Source of the DNA: Sialis fuliginosa
Taxonomy: Eukaryota > Arthropoda > Insecta > Megaloptera > Sialidae
Assembly: GCA_961205875.1 (NCBI GenBank)
Contig: OY540815.1
Span: forward strand, 6,200,001 to 6,264,000
Direction of reading: 5' to 3'
DNA length: 64,000 nucleotides
Shown here: positions 11,233-23,670 of the stretch, piece by piece
How positions within the stretch are numbered: the first letter of the stretch is position 1
Layout: every line of letters begins with the position of its first letter
Position numbers and translations under genes: made by a program
The notes under the pieces: model-generated
Told to the model about the DNA's origin: nothing
The model's input: only the letters and a program-made list of their open reading frames with translations
Database searches by the model: none

Positions 11233-11690
11233 AAAAATATTCCAATGTCGAACACTTGCTTAAATAATAATAGAAATATTTGTTGATATTTGATTACTGA
11301 ATCATAATCTATAGACACTTAATTGTAAAACAACTTAATTTGATGACAATCAGCCAATGGGTTTCAAAATGGTGGACATTTAACCTAATTATTAGTCTAA
11401 TTGATTTATTAATTATTATATTATTTGCTTTAAATTGTTTCAAATTTTACGATTTTTTATTTTATAACTTTTGTATCAGATACTTATCATTTTGTAATCA
11501 TTACCAAGTATCCATCACTGTGTATCTATTACTGGTTTTATTTTGTCCATTAATCGAGGATTTATTAAAGAGATACTTGTTTTATTAGTAGTAACATGAG
11601 TTGATGAGAATTACAAAAAATAAGTCCATCAATCCCAAAAAAATAGTATATCTTACTCTTAAAGCGGCCAAGACTGGTGCCAGTACCTTA
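11233..11690. mobile_element. MITE family A, copy 2 (inverted)
   Basis: The right end ccaagactggtgccagtacctta is intact; the left end is lost. The interior is in inverse orientation to the copy at 3289. An 82-codon frame at 11340-11588 lies wholly inside and is non-coding. Confidence 0.8.
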
Positions 11691-11879
11691 TTACGTATTG
11701 ATATTCTTGAGCCAAAAAAATTATTACATCAGAAAGACAAAAAAAACAAGCTTGTGGTGGGGTGAGACCCTTTAGGTCCACACAATCAACTTCTCAACAC
11801 GGTATGATGATAAATACTTGAATACTGATTATTTATTATTTCCGTATAGTTTATGTGAATATTTTTTTAATATGTACAT

Positions 11880-12475
11880 GAAAAATTTAAATGGAATTGG
11901 TCAGAAATAAAACTCACCTTTGTATTATGAATATTAGTTTTCTAATATCCTAATGTCAATAATATAACACACATTTTTAGAATAACTTATTTGACAATTT
12001 GAAATTTGAATTAAATTGCATTTGTTTCCAAGGCAACATGAACTATAGACTTATTTATTAGTATTTAAAATTCAAATTTTGAGATTGTTTTTGCCTTTCA
12101 CCCCTACTATGGCTGTTTAGGCAGGTTAACAACAAAAATACTTGAATACATTTTTCATTATTTGTATTGTAGAATATTTATGCTAAGTTTCAAGTAAATA
12201 CGACAAAAAAAAAACTTTAAACCCCTTAGGGGTCGAATTTCGAAAAATCCTTTTTTTCAGATTATAATCACGTCAAAACACTTCGATTGGCACCTCAACG
12301 AAGTCAATAACATTTTTTATTTACGAGATTTCGTGATCGTAAAAAATGACACGCAGACATCTTTCTGAAAATAGTGTAAATATACTATAGTGACCTTAAA
12401 ACATACAATTATGTTGAAATTTTAGATTTTGATTTTCGGACCGATTACAATAACTTCCAGTTGGCAAGTTAATAA
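11880..12475 (-). mobile_element. Repeat family C, near-complete copy
   Basis: Read on the minus strand, it starts aacttgccaactggaag, then tcggtccgaaaatc, aaggtcactatagtatattt, ggggtttaaag-type blocks, ccctcaaaatttgaatttt-like sequence and an end at caaaggtgagttttatttct. Partial copies are at 8219-8345 and 62665-63170. Confidence 0.68.
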
Positions 12476-12479
12476 AATA

Positions 12480-13250
12480 CTGAAACCCGCCTCTGTATTT
12501 TGTACATAATAACCATGTATCTTTGATAATGATATATTGCTGCAGCATCATATTAAATCAGAGAATAATTCAGTAAAATTTACATGTGTAATTTCCGTAT
12601 GAAATTCTTTATCAAATTTGTCGTTAAAATTTTCAGTGTTAGATAGAGCTGTTAATTTAATGAATATTTTAATACGTTATTTATTTTAATATATTATACT
12701 AATTATTGTATCAGAAATAACTGCCAAACAAATTTACTACATCATGTATTTTTGCAACGATAAATATATGTTTTAAAATTACTAACCAGTTCTTTTAAAT
12801 GTAGCTTGTCATCAGTATTTTTTTAAAGTAAGTCTTCATCGTTTTTGAATAAAGTTGTTATGCCCGACAAAAAACTTGATTATTTATTTTATAAGGTGAT
12901 AATTTTGAATTAATTTTTTAATGAATATTTTAATCATTCTAAGAATAAAAAAAATTCAAACACACCGTGTGGATAAAAAATGTGATATAGTACTCTGGAA
13001 CTATGAATCATAGGTACTTTGGAATAATCTCAAAATATTTATTATAATTTATTAATCTAGTTGTATGTATTAAAATTTTTAAAATTTAGTTATTACGAAC
13101 ATTCTTTGATTTATAATTCCAAAGTACTATGTTTACCTAGATTCTATGATTCTGGGTTCAATTCCCAATTTTGTATTCTAATTGATTTACATATAATAAT
13201 AATAAAATAAGAAATGTCTTTTTATAGATAAATACCTAAAACTATACTTC
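12480..13250. other. Very AT-rich stretch without genes
   Basis: It contains a small inverted pair (ataggtactttggaat near 13010 and attccaaagtact near 13115) and a tRNA-box-like gggttcaattccc at 13155, without a tRNA fold. Confidence 0.4.
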
Positions 13251-13254
13251 ACTA

Positions 13255-14165
13255 TAAAATATCTGCCTTGGAAACCACGGGACTTTCTTATACGTAAACA
13301 GTGAATAATATACGTGATTCTTATTTTATTAAAACATTTCTGACAAGCTAACAAGATATAATTAAATGAATAATATAATTAATATTATTCCTTACATTAT
13401 ATGACAAGTGATTTTTTTAAACGTAATAACTGAAAACGGATGTTTACTCTTGTAAATTTTTGAATTTTCGAATTATTTTTGAAATAAGAAAAAAATTTTT
13501 TTTAAATAAAGTATGTTATTATCTATAATTTATTCCCCATACATTTTTTTCCAACATTTATGATTTAGCCAGAAAGAATTTTTTAATGTAATTATTTAGA
13601 TTCACCTACACTGTTCACTCTCAGTATTGCGTATAAGAAAGTCCCATAGTACCTATGGCCAACACACACACTGTAATACGTATAAGAAAGTCCCATGACA
13701 CTCATGGCAGATATTTCTCCTCTGTTATGAACCATTTGAATTATATTTTTTTTTTTTTAAATTCGTTCTTACGAAAAAAAGGAATAGAACATAAATTATA
13801 GATTTAGATATTACCTACAATTTTTAACATGGCCATTTTTCTCTATTTCGCACTGTTTCAAAGTAATTCGAAAAATTCAAAAATCGACGTAGGTAAACAT
13901 TCGTATCCGGTTGAAAGATCGATTTCAAAAATAGGACGTTTTCTTTCCAGACAAAAATTAATCTTAAATATCAAATTTCACCCTTCTACGATTTGTCGTA
14001 TTTGAGTTACAGCACTTACAGACAGACACATAGACATCATGGCGAAAATAGTCAGAATGGATTCAGGGAAGGTCAAAATCCAGATTTCGAAAAAAATCAG
14101 CTTCACTGTACTTATATCATATGTGTATTTCATATACATAGGTACATGGTATAAGAAAGTAAAAA
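13255..14165. mobile_element. Repeat family K, copy 1, with repeated 'acgtataagaaagtccca'
   Basis: The motif tacgtataagaaagtcccat occurs twice at about 13630-13705 and once inverted near 13282. The region 13790-14165 is the inverse of 46846-47160, and its edge ends in tataagaaagtaaaaa. Confidence 0.7.
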
Positions 14166-15102
14166 TAAATCGACTAAAAACGAATATTTTTTAATGAAAC
14201 CTTTTTCTTTCAATTATATATTTAAACACTGTCGTAACCATTTTAAGAACATATAAAGGGAATTTTGTAAACATTAGTACCTACAAAAAACAAGCTTTTA
14301 GCATCTATAAAACATTTTCTTTTGAAGATTAAAGCTTTTTTTTCTTCTCTAACTTAAAGTGAAATATTTAGTAGCTATGTGCATAAATTATATTAATATA
14401 TACAAATACGATGACATATGTAGATTTGATTTAAATAAAATTATGGCTGATTTAGAAAAAAAGGAAGCCATTTAGAAGAAAGAAGAAGAATACAATTATT
14501 TTTAATGAACCGTGATATAATATTTATAAGGCCAAATTTATGTTGACGTGTTTATTAATTGAAAATTTTTAAAGTACAGTTAATAAAATTTTATCACTGA
14601 ATGTCTAGTTTATTTTTTTATAATACTAACATACTCTTTGTTATTCTTATGACCAAGCCTGAAAATTTATATTATAACAAATATATTATGAATTACTTAG
14701 ATATAAAATAGGTACAAATATCTTTCAAATTAAAAAATACGTGGCACATTTATTTTTCAAAAATCACAAATGGCGTAACATGAATGACATATATACACTG
14801 TTATCATTTCCTTATTGCAAATAAATTAATAATTATCAATTGATAATAATAAGAATTATAAAACTACTAACATCTTGATGATACCGCTAAAAAATACGAG
14901 ACCAGTGACGGAGGAATAACATTTTATACTTTCAAAGCCATCTAAAAGTATAACGTTGTTATGGAAAAAATGAAAAAATACTTTGTTTATTATCAAGGTT
15001 TATTACATTCATAAACAAACGTCAATACACAGGGCCGGCCTTCTCCATATACATCTAATACCCAAATGCCCTGCCACAACCCCCCCCCCCCCCCTTCAGA
15101 GA

Positions 15103-15972
15103 GTCTCGCCTAGAGCTGGGCGCGGGCCGTGAATTTTTCGGGTCACGTCGAGTCACGGCCGTGACCCGACGTGACGTGAGCGATTTTTAAATATTGGATC
15201 GTGAGCGGGCGTGATCGTGAGTCAAAATAAAACCATCGTGCGTGACCGGGCGTGAGTACATTTTTGTCGTGCGTGAGTCCGTGAGTATATGTATGTGTAA
15301 TTTGATATTTCTTTAATTTCTGATCTCATGCATGTATGATAATCTGTTAATTTTATATTAAAAAATATAGTTATACAAATTAATTAAATTTTTATCAGAA
15401 AATCTTATAATAAATCTAAAATTATTATAGGTTAATAAAATGGTACTGGATGGTCGTAGTACTGGTAATAGTTACGATAATTTCCGTGAACAGCGCCAAA
15501 TTGACATTTGAACATAATACTATTCTGTATTTATTTTAAAATAATTATTGAATATTTGTCTTAAAATTTGCTTCATTACCTTACTAACCTTTATCTTTAA
15601 TCAAGATAAAATTAGGTAAGTTAACATTCTTAAAACATAAAAATATAATATATTATTATGTTACCGATTCTAACCTAAAAACATTACATTTTTAGATATA
15701 GGTATAATATAATTTTCATCTATAGATTTCAGGGGTGTTTTTTTCCTAGCTGACCTATTTATAAAATTTTTTTATAACATATTATTCGGGTCACGAGCGT
15801 GACCCGCCGTGCGTGATCGGGCGTGAGTAAGAAAATAGAATTCGTGAGCGGGCGTGATCGTGAATACTTTTTTTTGTAACCGTGAGTGAGCGGGCGTGAC
15901 TAAAATTTTTTCTCTCGTGAGCGTGCGTGATCGTGAACAAAAATTACTCACGCGCCCAGCTCTAGTCTCGCC
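15103..15972. mobile_element. Non-autonomous hAT-type element D2 with 8-bp target duplication
   Basis: The element at 15111-15964 (854 bp) is flanked by gtctcgcc (15103-15110 and 15965-15972). Its ends are TAGAGCTGGGCG and CGCCCAGCTCTA, with the same gtgagcg arrays as the copy at 1061 and an extra gggtcacg block near each end. An open frame at 15772-15993 on the minus strand is only the G+C-rich subterminal array read in frame. Confidence 0.88.
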
Positions 15973-16118
15973 TCGTACATATGGCCGAAACAACCGAGAA
16001 ATCTCGACTCTTGACGAGACTTTTAAATAAATAAAATTGATAAAGTCTCGATATTATCTCGTCCAAATTTCAGACGGTCTTACCTCGTTAAAAACTTTGA
16101 ACTGAATTAAAAAAATAT

Positions 16119-16600
16119 ATAAGGCACCAGTCTTGGCCGCTTTAAGGACAAGGTAATATGTTTTTTTGGATTGATGAAATTCTTTTTTTATGTTACTAAT
16201 AAAACAAGTAACTCTTTATTAAAACAATTTAATTACCAAAGTCCGCTGAAATGGACAAAGTAAAATCAATAAAGAGCACTCAGTGATGTTCACTTATTAA
16301 TGATTACAAAATGATACTACTATACGAAAGTTATAAAATAAAGAATCGTAAAATTTGAAACAGTGTACAGCAGATGTTATGATAATATAATATTTAATAA
16401 ATAGATTACACTAACAATTAATTTAAATGTCCACCATTTTGACACCCATTGGCCGATTGTCATCAAATTAAGCTGTATTACAGTTAAATATCTATAGATT
16501 ATGATTCAGTAATAGCAGTAATCATATATCAACAAATATTTCTAATTTAGTACATTTAATTAAACAAGAGTCCAATATTTGGGTATAATCCAAGACCTTA
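16119..16600. mobile_element. MITE family A, copy 3
   Basis: It starts aaggcaccagtcttggccgc and ends tccaagacctta; both ends carry small deletions. The interior matches copy 1. Confidence 0.8.
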
Positions 16601-17075
16601 TATATTGCAATTAGAAAAAATATATTTATTATATTATTATTTATTATATTAGTATTTTTACTAATTTGTTTTTACAATAATGGCACTCTATGTATATAAC
16701 TCTTTGAAGTTACATTTTAAATTAAAATAAAACTATTCATGAATCGTTTTCTTTTTTACTATTAAATAAATTATAAACAATATTTATAAACATGCATTTA
16801 TGCAAAATACATATGACTAAATGAACTTCGTCCGTCAATAAATAAATAACATATGTATAACAAGATGATAATTACTTTTCAAAATGATATCGCTAGGAAA
16901 AATTATTATTTATGTAATTGTTTTTGACAAGGACTGATTTGCGTGCGTTAAATGTGCTACATCGGCAATTATTAATATACATATGTTCTATGTACAAATA
17001 TTTATGTCCGCTATCAAATAGGAGTTAGCTAAATTTCCTAGCTAGCAAGCACTCATAAATGAGGTATCAAACATA

Positions 17076-17368
17076 GGGGACAGTGGTACAAAACGATCAC
17101 TCAGGGTAAAACGATAACTTTTTGTTTTACCGACTTTAGCAGTGCATTCTAATAGTTTGAATGAAAATCCTGTTACTATACCTTGATAAAAATGTATATA
17201 TGTATAAAAAACTCTTATTAATATAATTATATTCTACGCTTATAAATTATAGGCCGATAGAGTATAGACTAAGCTACCAGAAATATTACCAATATCACAA
17301 AATTCGGTTTCTAGGTAACTTTTTATATCTGTTTTCCGTTAAGGGGTACATTTTGTACCACTCTCCCC
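17076..17368. mobile_element. TA-flanked MITE of the ggggtaaaa type (293 bp), nested
   Basis: Ends are GGGGACAGTGGTACAAAACG and TTTTGTACCACTCTCCCC, with TA at 17074-17075 and 17369-17370. Subterminal aaacgatcactcagggtaaaacgat matches the style of the elements at 32531 and 43013. The length equals that of the element at 43013-43305. Confidence 0.82.
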
Positions 17369-17566
17369 TATATGACAGTTTTCTTGGAGTTTTTGACAAA
17401 TAGTTTCAAGCATAGGAAGTAAAAACAAAGGTATGTAAAGTATATTTACTAAAAATCACCTTATTGCGCATGCAAATATCTGTTAAAAACTCAAAGAGAA
17501 CTGTCATATAAGTTTAATACCTCAGTTGAGAGTGCTTGCCAGTTAGCAAATTTGCAAGATCCTTTA

Positions 17567-17754
17567 GGGTTGATCCAGACTATCGTCCCGGTCTCGGTCC
17601 GGTCTCACTCCAGTCAAATATTCAGTATAGTAATATTGTATCGGAGCGTGATTGGACCGAGACTGGCGCAATACCTATAGTGTGAATTATTTAATTGTTT
17701 ATTGTTTATTTAAAATTTGATTGGAGCGAGACCGGACCGAGTCTGGATCGACCC
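17567..17754. mobile_element. Harbinger-like MITE (188 bp), nested
   Basis: Ends are GGGTTGATCCAGACTATCG and GAGTCTGGATCGACCC, flanked by TTA (17564-17566 and 17755-17757). Inverted ggtctcggtccggtctc blocks lie inside each end. It is the intact relative of 5467-6360. Confidence 0.85.
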
Positions 17755-18640
17755 TTATGATACCGGACATTAGTTATACATTTTTTTTTCTATTTCTGTA
17801 CTGTACTGTGTATAGGAGAGTAGGTTTGATGATCAAGTATGGTAGAGCAATGAATGGTATGTATGTAAATTATGTTTATTTGAAAACAGATTAAAGTGAA
17901 CTTGTGGAAATCATGGAAAATTAATCATTTAAGAAAAAATATGAAAACATTATTTTTCATAATATTATCTTGTTATGTAAATATATAAACTCATCAACGC
18001 CAACCCAAACCCCTGAATTTAAAAACATAAACAAAAATATATTGTGTTTAATCGAATTCAATTAAAATTATGTTTCTATTTTCAATTTGCCGATTCTAAA
18101 TGAAGAAAAGATATAATTTTCTATCAGAATACGTAATAGGAACAAATTACCAACAAAGTTATATTAATTTGAACAGTTATTTGCCCTACTTACACCCTTA
18201 ATTGTTCTTAATTGTTGCAAAGTGTAACATTTCTATTGTCTATAAATCATCTGCCATTTATCCAGTTTTCTTGTCGTTTTTTAAAACTCAAACACAAATC
18301 ATTTCATTTATTTCCATCACTTCTAATTGCCTATATAGGTTAGAATCATCATCAATTGATATTATGTAACATTACTTGCATTTACTCGTTCGAATTTAGT
18401 TTGAAAAATAACAATACCATTGTTGTCAAAGTGACAATCCTTTGTTATAATAATGTGCAATGATTGACCTATTAGCACAATCCCCTTTTTACGAGGAAAG
18501 TTCAATGGACTATATCACTTATATTTGTGCAGCTGGACACAAAATGTGCAAATACAAATTAATTTTTTTATTTTGCAGTTTAAAGTACGAACAAAGCTTG
18601 ATTTACCATTACGCTAGCATACATAAAAGCTACACCTAGA

Positions 18641-19100
18641 TAAGGTACTGGCACCAGTCTTGGACAATACCCTAGTGCTGGACACTTGTTTAATTAACTT
18701 ATAAATTAGAAATATTTGTTGATATTTGATTACTGCTATTACTGAATCTTAATCTATAGACACTTAAATGTAAAACGCCTTAATTTGATGACAATCGACC
18801 AATGGGTGTCAAAATGGTGGACATTTAAACTAATTATATGTGTAATCTATTTATTAATTATATTATCATAGCATCTGCTTTATATTGTTTCAGATATGTA
18901 AATTCTTTAATTTATAATTTTTGTTTCTTAGTACTTATCAATTTATTAATCATTAGCAAGTGTCCATCACTAGGTATCCATTTCTGAAAAAAAAAGAAAA
19001 AAAAAGACGACAATAAAAAAAACAACTGTATATGCGGACATGAGAATTATACAAGAGAAGCCCATCAATCCCTAAAAATACTACAGTTGTTCTCAAAGTT
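18641..19100. mobile_element. MITE family A, copy 4 (inverted, right end lost)
   Basis: It starts with an intact taaggtactggcaccagtc. The interior runs through ggacatttaaactaatta and agcccatcaatcccta, then fades. Confidence 0.78.
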
Positions 19101-19659
19101 TTTTAATAATAAAGTAAATTTGATTATAGTAGAGTGTAGATTGTATACACCTTATAATATATAGGAATAGGGTCTCATTAGCTAAGGTTTCACCTATATT
19201 GTTTTAAATACTTTTGAACATTTTATATTACAGTATATTTTATTTTTTCAAACTAAACCATTACACATTATGTACCTATGTATGTATTCCTTAGGTTTTG
19301 TAGAACAAGCATTGAACGCAGTGCAGTGTATTAATTTAATTTACCTACACATATGTTACGTTTATAACTAGCAAATAGCGTTGTACATGTGCCGTGAAGA
19401 TATTTATCGTATAGATTATCTAACAATAACGTATTGTTTAACTTACTACAGATAAACTGATTTGACATGGATAAGGTCACGATAAAATCTTATAGATCTA
19501 TGTAAAACGGATATGTTCTACCCTTTTGTGTTTCATAATATACCATATACCATATACCTATGTATAAGCTTTTTTTAGTTTCCGCGATTATTAGTTTAAA
19601 TTTTATTAATTAATACGAACAAATGCTAATTTAACAATCTGTGTATAATGTAAAAATTT

Positions 19660-20403
19660 AGTTTTTTACTTCTAATGTTCTGAAAGAAATGGAAGTATTG
19701 TAATACCGTCAAAAAATCGTGCCCGAGATAAGAGCAGATTCTGATTGTACTACCTTCAAAACTTAAAGAAAAGTTGATTTCCACATGGCGCCTGTGCGTG
19801 TGGCTGTGTGTGTGTTTGTGTGTCTGGATTTAGAATTTTCTTCCGTTCACGATAACTACTGTAAAAATGCATCGATCAGAATTATTTTTGGGGAAAATGT
19901 TTGTCTCAGTGAGTACTCCAGACCTATTGATTTTGGTGCTAATCAGATTAGGGGTTTTGGAAATATTCGAAATTTTGTAACTTTTTTCGTCTAAAAAGTG
20001 AACGTTGCGAGTATTATCTCACTAATTTTGATAAGATTTAGTACATTTGCAGTTCAATTGAATCTAAGGGACATTTATTATTTGTACGTGCCTAAACAGT
20101 TACTGAAAGGGGTAAAAACCACCCTCAAAATTTGAATTTTAAATACTCATTAATACGTCACTAATTCATGTTGTCTTGAAAACAAATGCAACTAAATTCA
20201 AATTGTTAAATTAGTTATTCTACGAATGTATATTATGTTATTGACATTAGGATATTAGAAAACTAATATTTATAAACAAAGGTGAGTTTTATTTCTGACA
20301 AATCCCATTGAAATTTTTCATTTATTAAACATTATTTAAAAAGATATTAAAGAACGTGGAAGTCATGTATGGTTCTCCATACCGATATTTTATATTTATC
20401 ATC
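19660..20403 (+). mobile_element. Repeat family C', copy 1
   Basis: It starts near acttctaatgttctgaaaga, contains ttggtgctaatcagattagg and accaccctcaaaatttgaat, and ends tggttctccataccgatatt. It is mirrored by 25128-25860 in inverse orientation. Its second half is shared with family C. A 69-codon frame at 19785-19994 is non-coding. Confidence 0.72.
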
Positions 20404-20640
20404 GATTTTAATAGTTATTAAAACTTTGTCTTTCTGTTTGTTTGTTCTTACTTGACACAAAACTACTGAATTGATTTTGATGCGACTTTCACCGTTATAA
20501 AGCACCATAGTAATAAATAAATTATGTATAAATTATCAAGCTATCTATGAAGAATTAGTGAATTACTACTGAACCGATTTTAATGGAATTTTCATTGTTA
20601 CACATCATCAACTAAGTGACAAAAAAAACATGGGGGTATT
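20400..20640 (+). repeat. 'ctactgaaccgattttaatgg' tails, two in tandem
   Basis: Two related blocks (aaactactgaattgattttg and aattactactgaaccgattt) with flanking gtctttctgtttgtttgttc. Similar tails occur at 35090-35255, 36120-36230, 48640-48720, 50530-50620, 51190-51460 and 56680-56900. Confidence 0.5.
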
Positions 20641-21940
20641 TACTGATTTTAAAATATAGTGAAGCTACAATACAGTTGAATTATTAACCATAAATTAATA
20701 TATTATTCCAGAGTAGGTAATTATAAAAACATTTGCAAATAATCAAATAAATTTTAAATTTGACTGCCAGATGTGTTATAAAGATGACAGCTGTCAATTT
20801 CCGTTTTAGTTAAATAATTTTATTATAATCGGTTGAGTTGCTCGCATATGAAATACGTTAGGTTATATAAAATTTGCGTTGTTGAACTTTATAGGAAATG
20901 CCATTAAATTCATTTATGTATGTATGTATTGTATCAACAGTGTGTCTAAAAATACGCGAGCTTATTTTTACAGCGCTCTGATGACCTTGAGATACATAAA
21001 TTCACACATTTAAAGAATGTCAAGTCTGGTAGAGATTTATTGGTATTCATTAACGACAATTTTAATTCACGGAATTCAATTAGTCATACATTTACGCGGG
21101 CTCTTAAATAATTTACGTCTAAGTATTTATGTATATTACATTTCCGATTTTATAATGGTAAATAGTTTTTGAAGTGAAACTTCTTTTGAATTGGAATGAC
21201 ACGTTTTAATAAACGACAGGTTTTCAAGATGAAATGCTTGAGAGAGCGATGAGTAGATGTACAAGTGAAAGATGGATGAATACATACAAATCAGTTTAAG
21301 TCGGTGTTAAGCTACGTGTTTTGTATACTGTGTATGCATCAAAATAATATAATCATTCTTTTTTCAATCAAACCGGAAAAGAGTTTTTTGCAGTAAGTGT
21401 TTTTGTTAAATTATAATTTAAATAAAAATTTTAATAACCCTGCGCTGTTTTCTATAATGTTGTTAACTTTATTTTGAATGAAACAGCATTAATAAAAGAT
21501 CATTTTGGTGGTTGATACATACATAAGTGCATAACAGTGTCCAATTATTATTTATTATTTTTTAATTGAATGCATTCTCCATTATACGCTCCCAATAGCA
21601 TAAAATTATAAAATTGATAAACAACCAAGATTACTTTTTGTTTACACAACAAGTGTAATTTTTATTGTATTTATTATTATTTTTATGCCTCGTTTATTTG
21701 TTTATAACTTTATTGCTTTCTATTCATTTGCAATTTTGTGATTTGTGATAAATTTTATCATTTTAAATATTGTTATCATATACTTATTTAATTTAAAATT
21801 AATAACAAACTAACTTTTATACTTGAAGTTGCTCAGGTGGATGCCGGAATGTCGCCAACAAATATCTTATTTAAATTAAGATCCGAATGATACGCCGCTG
21901 ACTTTACGGAGCACATTTTTTGCGGATCACACTGGTAACA
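20640..21940. other. AT-rich stretch without genes
   Basis: Single-copy-looking. No splice-bounded open frame and no transposon ends found. Confidence 0.4.
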
Positions 21941-21944
21941 ATTA

Positions 21945-22100
21945 CCGTGTCTAGACTTTTGTTTCGGCCCGGTCCAACCCGGTCTGGTTTATACTAAGGT
22001 CCGAACATTACAAACAAAAATTAAGCCCGGTCCGATCTGATCCGAAATTCGGACCGGAATAAATTCGGATCGGATCGGCCCGAACTGATCTCTAGTACCT
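21945..22100. mobile_element. Small GC-rich inverted-end element (hAT-like relic)
   Basis: Starting at TAGACTTTTGTTTCGGCCC and ending near CGAACTGATCTCTA, this carries facing copies of cggcccggtcc / gatcggatcggcccg. The style matches the other gttcgg-array elements, but no target duplication is clear. Confidence 0.45.
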
Positions 22101-22118
22101 AGCTATATATTGCATTGT

Positions 22119-23258
22119 CTAATGTCCAGTATTATAAAGAATTTGCACGCAAATTTGATTCCAGCTAACGCTATCTGCCAGAAGTCAAATTGTTATGAAA
22201 TTGCTCGATATTTTAAAGCAGTTGTAATGAATGTATAATAATGTAAATGCTATGCATTTTATGAGGTACACTTGGCAGCACTTATTTTATGTCGCTGATT
22301 TTTACTTAATACACATGCGTCAAAGTCATTATATGCACGATTTCATTGGCTACATCTGTCAGTGGTTGTCATTTATATTTAATACTCAGCAGATAGCGTT
22401 AGCTGGAATCTAATTTGCATTTGCATTCAAGCAAATTCTGGTACTTGTCTATTATATCCCCTACGGTTTGAAAAAACTAAAATCTCTAGGAACATAAAGT
22501 AATTAGAACTTTAGATAGGCATGTGTCATGTATAATTTTATTTAATAAGCGCCAATGTGAGTAAAGTGTGTACTATTAGTTGAAATATTCATATTTGTAT
22601 TCGATATGACATTTTAACATTACATACGAGTATATTGGCAAAAAGGAATTTGAAACAAAGAAGTGCAGAAATTGGCAAAAATGCATTGCATGTCGAGATA
22701 GATGAAAACAAGGAATGTTTCCCAATTGTTTCCAAGTAAGGTGGTTAACAATATATCAGGTAATTTCGTGGACTCCCCAACTCTTGTAAATACTTAAAAA
22801 TTAAGTAAATTGAATGATTATATTGTACTAATTACAAATAAAAAATTAGGCTAACTAAACAGAAGAATATGCATGCACGACATCACAACTGTCAAAAATC
22901 ACATTTACACTTATTCAGAATATATAGACTTGATTCTCTAATAATATACACGTTAACTGTTCTTATTTAAATTTGGTTGGTTTCTATTAGGTTATGCAGG
23001 ATTAAATCTTCGCCTTTTCATAATATAATTAGCAACAAAGTACCTAAAATATATCTAAATACATACCTTCAAAATTATCCATTAATTAGCTATTTAAAAA
23101 TATTGAAATTATTAGTACAAACTTTATTCACGTTGGCGCTGATTTTTATTATATAATACATGAACACTTCCCTATCTACTGTTTCTAGTGATTTTTGTTT
23201 TTCAAACTGCAGGGGATATAATAGACAAGTACCCAAATTCTTTATAATACCGGGCATT
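22119..23258. mobile_element. Harbinger-like MITE E3 with nested element
   Basis: Left end taatgtccagtattataaag and right end ctttataataccgggcatta are inverted, and inner parts (ccagctaacgctatctgcc / cagatagcgttagctgg) pair as well. The element at 22440-23233 is inserted near its right end. A one-sided fragment of the same subfamily is at about 38185-38255. Confidence 0.75.
22432..23241. mobile_element. DNA transposon with 35-bp inverted ends and 8-bp duplication, nested
   Basis: The element at 22440-23233 (794 bp) has ends GGTACTTGTCTATTATATCC and GGATATAATAGACAAGTACC, with flanking duplication caaattct at 22432-22439 and 23234-23241. It sits in the right arm of the Harbinger-like copy that starts near 22119, whose own end continues on the other side. 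The interior is AT-rich and non-coding. An 8-bp duplication fits hAT or a similar superfamily; the ends are not classic CAGGG. Confidence 0.85.
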
Positions 23259-23383
23259 AGAAGCGTTTGTTAAAAAATAGATTCTATAAATTACAATTCA
23301 AATATTTGCTTCACAAACTTTAGTATACAATGAAATTACAATTTTACTTGAAACCAGTTTGTCTTTTGTGAAATCTATCATAC

Positions 23384-23470
23384 CTAAAGCGACATGTTCT
23401 CTTTAGCAATGAATCAGATTCGATCTGTTGGACACCGGTCGTCAATAGCTCTAACAAATGCATAAGCAAA
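23384..23470 (-). CDS. Possible second exon of the minus-strand gene (speculative)
   Basis: On the minus strand, attgcag (ending 23471) is followed by 87 nt and then a GTATGA donor (23383-23378). If joined in phase to the exon at 44994-45137, it stays open for 28 codons. The stretch is rich in Leu and contains LLKRTCRF near its end, where KR would be a dibasic processing site. It lies in single-copy-looking DNA. Against it: the pyrimidine tract is weak, a 28-codon open frame is not rare by chance, and the implied intron is about 21.5 kb. I recognise no family. Confidence 0.2.
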
Positions 23471-23670
23471 CTGCAATTATATACATGCCATCAGCTCATT
23501 CACTTATACTGTTATTACGCGATATTAATAGGTTGATCGTAAACTATTGATAGAAATAAACTCAAACTGAATTCATATGAACAAGAACTTTATAATCATC
23601 ATATAAACATTAGTAAATTAACAGCTAAATATTATATAAAGGATGGGGGAGATTCAACGTTTAACGTTTA

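Larger units (their letters stand above)
17005..17769. mobile_element. Harbinger-like MITE E2 carrying two nested MITEs
   Basis: Ends are TGTCCGCTATCAAATAGGAG and the inverse of TGTCCGGTATCATAAGG, flanked by TTA (17002-17004 and 17770-17772). It is the same family as 10176-10507. Two other elements sit inside: 17076-17368 and 17567-17754. Confidence 0.82.

Noticed and set aside
11340..11588. 82-codon hydrophobic frame
   Set aside because: It lies inside a MITE family A copy; related frames at 33828 and 49277 also fall in that MITE and are not conserved as protein.
13150..13175. gggttcaattccc as a tRNA B box
   Set aside because: A 4-bp T-arm could form, but no A box or acceptor stem is found at the expected distances.
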